Below, piece by piece: positions 14,051 through 17,933 of a stretch of 17,933 nt of DNA; position 1 is the first letter of the stretch, and each line of letters begins with the position of its first letter. The DNA lies in the NCBI GenBank assembly GCA_025458665.1, contig JALOSG010000023.1:1-17933 (forward strand), in the 5' to 3' direction. This DNA is from Serpentinimonas sp. GTDB taxonomy: Bacteria; Pseudomonadota; Gammaproteobacteria; Burkholderiales; Burkholderiaceae_C. Position numbers and translations under genes: made by a program. The notes beneath the pieces are model-generated. The model saw nothing but the letters and a program-made list of their open reading frames with translations. It was not told the origin of the DNA and did no database searches.

Positions 14051-15583
14051 ATGAAAAAGGTATTTGTGGCTTCTTCCTTCCAGCGCACCGCGCCGTCCAC
14101 GCGGTTGGCCATGGCTGCGGCTGCGTTGGCTGCGCTTGCATGGTGCGCTGTGGTACCTCCGGCGCACGCCCAGTCGGCCAACGGCGCCCCTGCACCGGCG
14201 GCGGTGCGCGGCCTGCCCGATTTCACCTCGCTGGTAGACGCTGTGGGTCCCTCGGTGGTGAATATCCGCACGGTGGAGCGCGTGCGGGCTCAGGAAAAAG
14301 AGCCTGGCGTGGGCACCCCCGATGAGCAGATGCTGGAGTTTTTCCGCCGCTTCGGTATTCCTGTGCCTCCCGGCATGGCGCCAGGACCCCGGGGTCAAAA
14401 CCCGGGCCGCGGTGGCCCGGACATCGAGCGCCCGCGCGGCGTGGGGTCTGGCTTCATCCTCAGCGCAGACGGTCTCATCATGACCAATGCCCATGTGGTG
14501 GAGGGCGCGGATCAACTGCTGGTCACGCTGCCCGACAACCGCGAGTTCCGGGCCACTCTGGTGGGTTCAGACCGCCGCACCGACGTCGCGGTGGTGAAAA
14601 TCGATGCCACCGGACTGAGCCCGGTGCGCATTGGCGACGTCAGCCGCCTGCGGGTAGGCGAATGGGTCATGGCCATCGGTTCTCCCTTTGGTCTGGAAAA
14701 CACCGTGACGGCTGGCATCGTGAGTGCCAAACAGCGTGATACAGGCGATTTCCTGCCCTTCATCCAGACCGACGTAGCCATCAACCCCGGCAACTCGGGC
14801 GGGCCGCTCATCAACATGCGCGGTGAAGTCATCGGGATCAACAGCCAGATCTATTCCCGCTCCGGCGGTTTCCAGGGCATCTCTTTTGCCATTCCCATCG
14901 ACGAGGCCGTACGCGTGTCCGACGAACTGCGCGCCACGGGCACCGTCACCCGCGGCCGCATCGGCGTCGCCATCGACTCCGTGACCAAGGAACTCGCCGA
15001 TTCGCTGGGGCTGGCCCGAGCCGAAGGCGCGCTGGTCCGCAGCGTAGAGGCCGGTTCGCCCGCTGCCCGCGCCGGCGTGGAGCCGGGCGACATCATTCTG
15101 AAGTTCGGCGACAGAGCCATCGAGAAGTCCTCGGACCTGCCGCGTATCGTGGGCAACACCAAGCCCGGCGTGCAGTCGGTCATTTCTGTGTGGCGCCGCG
15201 GTACCACGCGCAACCTCAATGTCACCGTCGGTACGTTCGAGGAGCAGCAGGTGTCTCAGGCTCCCGCGGCAACGCCCGCTCCGGCGCCGGCAGCGTCTCC
15301 GGCGGTTCAGGGTATGGGTCTGGCTTTGCGCGAACTCACCGCCGCCGAAAAGCGCGAGAAAAGCATCGACGGCGGCGTGGTGATCCAGTCGGCCGAAGGT
15401 CCCGCCGCCCGGGCGGGTCTGCGCGAAGGCGATGTGATTGTGGCGCTGGGCAACACCGCAGTGAAGAATGTGAGCGAGTTCGACGCGGCGGCCAAAGCCC
15501 TCAATCCCGACCGACCGGTGAATGTGCTGGTGCGGCGAGGTGAGTGGGCGCAGTACGCGTTGATCCGCCCGGAAAACCGCTGA
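14051..15583 (+). CDS. degP: Periplasmic Do-family serine protease (DegP/MucD)
   Basis: The 510-residue protein begins with a signal peptide of about 40 residues ending PPAHA before QS. The trypsin-like domain has the triad His148 (TNAHVV), Asp178 (RRTDVAVV) and Ser249 (NPGNSGGPL). Two PDZ domains follow, about 303-395 and 420-505. They are joined by an Ala/Pro-rich linker (about 403-418). Family members degrade or refold misfolded envelope proteins. Its place as the last gene after rpoE-rseA-rseB matches mucD of the Pseudomonas algU-mucABCD cluster, though no mucC/rseC equivalent is present. A GGAG Shine-Dalgarno lies ten bases before the ATG. A 111-base gap separates it from rseB. It is followed by an intrinsic terminator. 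Confidence 0.96.
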   Translation: MKKVFVASSFQRTAPSTRLAMAAAALAALAWCAVVPPAHAQSANGAPAPAAVRGLPDFTSLVDAVGPSVVNIRTVERVRAQEKEPGVGTPDEQMLEFFRRFGIPVPPGMAPGPRGQNPGRGGPDIERPRGVGSGFILSADGLIMTNAHVVEGADQLLVTLPDNREFRATLVGSDRRTDVAVVKIDATGLSPVRIGDVSRLRVGEWVMAIGSPFGLENTVTAGIVSAKQRDTGDFLPFIQTDVAINPGNSGGPLINMRGEVIGINSQIYSRSGGFQGISFAIPIDEAVRVSDELRATGTVTRGRIGVAIDSVTKELADSLGLARAEGALVRSVEAGSPAARAGVEPGDIILKFGDRAIEKSSDLPRIVGNTKPGVQSVISVWRRGTTRNLNVTVGTFEEQQVSQAPAATPAPAPAASPAVQGMGLALRELTAAEKREKSIDGGVVIQSAEGPAARAGLREGDVIVALGNTAVKNVSEFDAAAKALNPDRPVNVLVRRGEWAQYALIRPENR

Positions 15584-15597
15584 TTTTGCTTTTTGCC

Positions 15598-15603
15598 TAC
15601 AAT
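15598..15603 (+). promoter_or_regulatory. Possible -10 box between degP and the terminator
   Basis: TACAAT matches the -10 consensus at five of six positions, 15 bases after the degP stop. No clear -35 box sits 16-18 bases upstream. A TG pair upstream is one base out of register for an extended -10. A start about seven bases downstream would fall at the first base of the 15610-15638 hairpin. Confidence 0.35.
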
Positions 15604-15609
15604 CTAAGT

Positions 15610-15673
15610 CCAACAATCGCAGTTGCCAGATTGGTTGGTTGCAGGCGCGTCAGCAGCTGACGCGCCTTTTTTT
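15610..15673 (+). ncRNA. Candidate small RNA or lepA leader: two hairpins ending in a terminator
   Basis: The first stem pairs CCAACAATC (15610-15618) with GATTGGTTGG (15629-15638), nine pairs with one bulged G around a 10-base loop. A 4-base linker leads to the intrinsic terminator at 15643-15673. With the TACAAT box just upstream, a transcript of about 64 bases would begin at the first stem and end in the T-run, a layout seen in many bacterial small RNAs. It could equally be the 3' end of the degP transcript or an attenuated lepA leader. No known family is recognised. Confidence 0.3.
15643..15673 (+). terminator. Intrinsic terminator downstream of degP
   Basis: An 11-bp stem (aggcgcgtcag at 15643-15653 paired with ctgacgcgcct at 15657-15667) with a 3-base loop is followed by seven T residues (15667-15673). 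It separates the envelope-stress genes from lepA and should stop transcription arriving from degP or from any start in the gap. Confidence 0.9.
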
Positions 15674-15724
15674 GTCAGGGCCACAGACGTGAAGCCCCGC
15701 TGGGCTTGAGTTAGCGTGTAAGTG

Positions 15725-17536
15725 ATGAATCACATTCGAAATTTCTCCATCATCGCCCATATCGATCACGGCAAGTCCACCCTGGCCGACCGGTTGATCA
15801 CGCGCTGCGGGGGGCTTTCCGAGCGTGAAATGAGCGATCAGGTGCTCGACTCCATGGACCTGGAGAAAGAGCGCGGCATCACCATCAAGGCGCAGACGGC
15901 GGCCCTGAAGTACCAGGCCCGCGACGGGCAGACCTACAACCTCAACCTCATCGACACCCCCGGCCACGTGGACTTCTCCTACGAGGTGAGCCGTTCGCTG
16001 TCGGCCTGTGAGGGCGCCCTGCTGGTGGTGGACGCCAGCCAGGGCGTGGAAGCCCAAACGGTGGCCAACTGCTACACCGCGCTCGATCTGGGCGTGGAAG
16101 TGCTGCCGGTGCTCAACAAGATGGACCTGCCGCAGGCTGACCCCGAGAATGCCCGCGCGGAGATTGAGGAGGTCATTGGCATTGACGCGTCCGAGGCCAT
16201 TCCCTGCTCGGCCAAGACCGGCATGGGCATCGAGGACATTCTGGAGCTGGTGGTCGCCAAGGTGCCTGCCCCGCGGGGCAACCCCGATGCGCCGCTGCGC
16301 GCCATGATCATCGACAGCTGGTACGACGCTTATGTGGGTGTGGTCATGCTGGTGCGCGTGGTCGATGGCCGGCTGGCCAAGGGCGACCGCATCAAGCTCA
16401 TGGCCACCGGCGCCATGTACAACGCCGATAGCCTGGGTGTGTTCACTCCTGGCAACGAACCGCGCCCTTCCCTGGAGGCGGGTGAGGTGGGTTACATCAT
16501 TGCCGGCATCAAGGAGTTGAAAGCCGCCAAGGTGGGCGATACCGTCACGGTCATGAAGGCAGCCAGTGGCGCCAACCTGCCCAGCGCCACCGAAGCTCTG
16601 CCCGGCTTCAAGGAAGTTCAGCCGCAGGTGTTTGCCGGCCTCTACCCCACCGAAGCCAGCGAGTACGACGCCCTGCGCGACGCACTGGAAAAGCTCCAGC
16701 TCAACGACTCTTCGCTGCGCTACGAACCCGAAGTGTCGCAGGCGCTGGGCTTCGGTTTCCGCTGCGGTTTCCTGGGCCTGCTGCACATGGAAATCGTGCA
16801 GGAGCGGCTGGAGCGCGAGTTCGACCAGGACCTCATCACCACCGCGCCCAGCGTGGTCTACCAGGTGGTCAAGGGCGATGGCGAAGTCATCATGGTGGAG
16901 AACCCCTCCAAGATGCCCGATGTGGGGCGGATTGCCGAGATCCAGGAGCCCATCGTCACGGTGCACCTCTACATGCCGCAGGAGTATGTGGGCGCCGTCA
17001 TGACGCTGGCCAACCAGAAGCGCGGCGTACAGATCAACATGGCCTACCACGGCAAGCAGGTCATGCTGACCTACGACATGCCGCTGGGCGAGATCGTGCT
17101 GGACTTCTTCGACCGCCTGAAGTCGGTGAGCCGCGGCTACGCCTCCATGGACTACGAGTTCAAGGAGTACCGTGCCTCCGATGTGGTCAAGGTGGATATC
17201 CTGCTCAACGGTGACAAGGTCGACGCGCTGTCCATCATCGTGCACCGCACCCAGTCCCAGTACCGGGCCAGGGCGGTGGTGGCCAAGATGCGCGAGATCA
17301 TCAGTCGCCAGCAGTTCGACGTGGCCATTCAGGCGGCCATTGGTGCCAATATCATTGCCCGCGAAACCGTGAAGGCGCTGCGCAAGAACGTGCTGGCCAA
17401 GTGCTATGGCGGTGATATTTCCCGCAAACGCAAGCTGCTGGAAAAGCAGAAAGCGGGCAAGAAGCGCATGAAACAGATTGGCTCGGTGGAGGTGCCGCAA
17501 GAGGCGTTTCTCGCCATTTTGCAGGTGGAAGACTGA
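15725..17536 (+). CDS. lepA: Elongation factor 4 (LepA), ribosome back-translocase GTPase
   Basis: A 603-residue translational GTPase. The G motifs are all present: G1 AHIDHGKST (11-19), G2 RGITI (50-54), G3 DTPGH (77-81), G4 NKMD (131-134) and G5 SAK (162-164). LepA-specific segments follow, including RCGFLGLLHMEIVQERLEREF and a C-terminal domain rich in Lys/Arg (SRKRKLLEKQKAGKKRMK) that binds the tRNA region of the ribosome. The family acts on stalled or mistranslocated ribosomes and in initiation or 30S assembly. The ATG at 15725 aligns with the conserved MxxIRNFSIIAHIDHGK start; a GTG three bases upstream is less likely. A small hairpin (AAGCCC/GGGCTT at 15692-15707) lies just before it. 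The lepB start overlaps its stop by one base. Confidence 0.97.
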   Translation: MNHIRNFSIIAHIDHGKSTLADRLITRCGGLSEREMSDQVLDSMDLEKERGITIKAQTAALKYQARDGQTYNLNLIDTPGHVDFSYEVSRSLSACEGALLVVDASQGVEAQTVANCYTALDLGVEVLPVLNKMDLPQADPENARAEIEEVIGIDASEAIPCSAKTGMGIEDILELVVAKVPAPRGNPDAPLRAMIIDSWYDAYVGVVMLVRVVDGRLAKGDRIKLMATGAMYNADSLGVFTPGNEPRPSLEAGEVGYIIAGIKELKAAKVGDTVTVMKAASGANLPSATEALPGFKEVQPQVFAGLYPTEASEYDALRDALEKLQLNDSSLRYEPEVSQALGFGFRCGFLGLLHMEIVQERLEREFDQDLITTAPSVVYQVVKGDGEVIMVENPSKMPDVGRIAEIQEPIVTVHLYMPQEYVGAVMTLANQKRGVQINMAYHGKQVMLTYDMPLGEIVLDFFDRLKSVSRGYASMDYEFKEYRASDVVKVDILLNGDKVDALSIIVHRTQSQYRARAVVAKMREIISRQQFDVAIQAAIGANIIARETVKALRKNVLAKCYGGDISRKRKLLEKQKAGKKRMKQIGSVEVPQEAFLAILQVED

Positions 17537-17933
17537 TGGGCAAGGACATGATGGGGCCGTTCACCGGCCTGGTACTGACCGGCTTTGTGGCCTACGGCGG
17601 GGCGTGGTACCTGGGTTTCATTCAGGGCAACTTCGCCGTACTGCTGCTGCTGGCGGTGGTGGTGACCGGCGCCTACTGGGTGGCCGAGAAGCTGGTGTTT
17701 CTGCCCGCCCGCCGCCGCGCCGCTGCGCAACTGGTGCAGCAGCAGCGCCAGCGCGAGGAAGAGTTGAAGAAAATGGGTGTGGTGGCCGACCACACCGATC
17801 TCGAAGCCGCCCAGCAGAAACTCCTCATGCAGCCCTGGTGGCTGGACTGGACCGCGGGCCTTTTTCCGGTCATTTTTGTGGTCTTCGTGCTGCGCTCGTT
17901 CCTGTTCGAGCCGTTCAAGATCCCGTCGGGCTC
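17536..17933 (+). CDS. lepB: Signal peptidase I, N-terminal part (cut by window end)
   Basis: The ATG shares its A with the lepA stop (TGATG), and 132 codons plus two bases are visible. The protein has hydrophobic stretches at about 8-28 and 33-50, a Gln/Arg/Glu-rich cytosolic segment (about 60-96), a further membrane helix at about 104-122, then FLFEPFKIPSG. This last part is the box that contains the catalytic serine of signal peptidase I (IPSGSM in the family). The window stops after the bases TC of the next codon, which must encode serine whatever the third base, so the nucleophile is residue 133. The enzyme removes signal peptides at the periplasmic face of the inner membrane. The lepA-lepB pairing is the conserved proteobacterial arrangement; the lysine of the catalytic dyad lies beyond the window. 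Confidence 0.95.
   Translation, partial: MGKDMMGPFTGLVLTGFVAYGGAWYLGFIQGNFAVLLLLAVVVTGAYWVAEKLVFLPARRRAAAQLVQQQRQREEELKKMGVVADHTDLEAAQQKLLMQPWWLDWTAGLFPVIFVVFVLRSFLFEPFKIPSG

Overview
The window is a high-GC, densely packed stretch of a betaproteobacterial chromosome. The gene order and protein sequences fit Burkholderiales, most likely Comamonadaceae (Acidovorax/Hydrogenophaga/Rhodoferax type). That placement is inferred from gene content and sequence style; no database search was possible. I see no insertion sequence, phage gene, CRISPR array, tRNA or rRNA. No stretch longer than about 160 bases lacks a gene.

Left block (1-2834, + strand): the 3' end of hda, a HAD-IB phosphatase, pcnB (poly(A) polymerase) and folK. 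Each start overlaps the preceding stop, so this is one tightly coupled operon. It meets a minus-strand pair head-on: pdxH (PLP synthesis) and a ChaC-type gamma-glutamylcyclotransferase (2831-4110). The folK and pdxH stop codons overlap.

Central block (4272-10867, + strand): the classic yceD-rpmF-plsX-fabH-fabD-fabG-acpP-fabF cluster. It holds the fatty acid elongation enzymes, the acyl carrier and the phosphate acyltransferase that feeds phospholipid synthesis, headed by the large-subunit protein L32. A near-consensus promoter lies before rpmF and a strong intrinsic terminator lies between rpmF and plsX. A second possible promoter precedes acpP.

Right block (10907-17933, + strand): a small two-helix membrane protein of YgfX-like build, then the envelope-stress module rpoE-rseA-rseB-degP/mucD. 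After a terminator come lepA (elongation factor 4) and the start of lepB (signal peptidase I), cut by the window end just at its catalytic serine codon. Together the genes cover membrane lipid synthesis, envelope stress sensing, periplasmic proteolysis and protein export.

This is mostly a conserved housekeeping region and I do not see a new multi-gene system. The items most worth a second look are non-coding. One is a compact two-hairpin element ending in a terminator between degP and lepA (a candidate small RNA or lepA leader). Another is a perfect hairpin touching the start codon of the YgfX-like gene. The third is the rpmF-plsX terminator, which leaves almost no room for a downstream promoter. 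There is also an 11-bp tandem repeat that contains the chaC stop codon.
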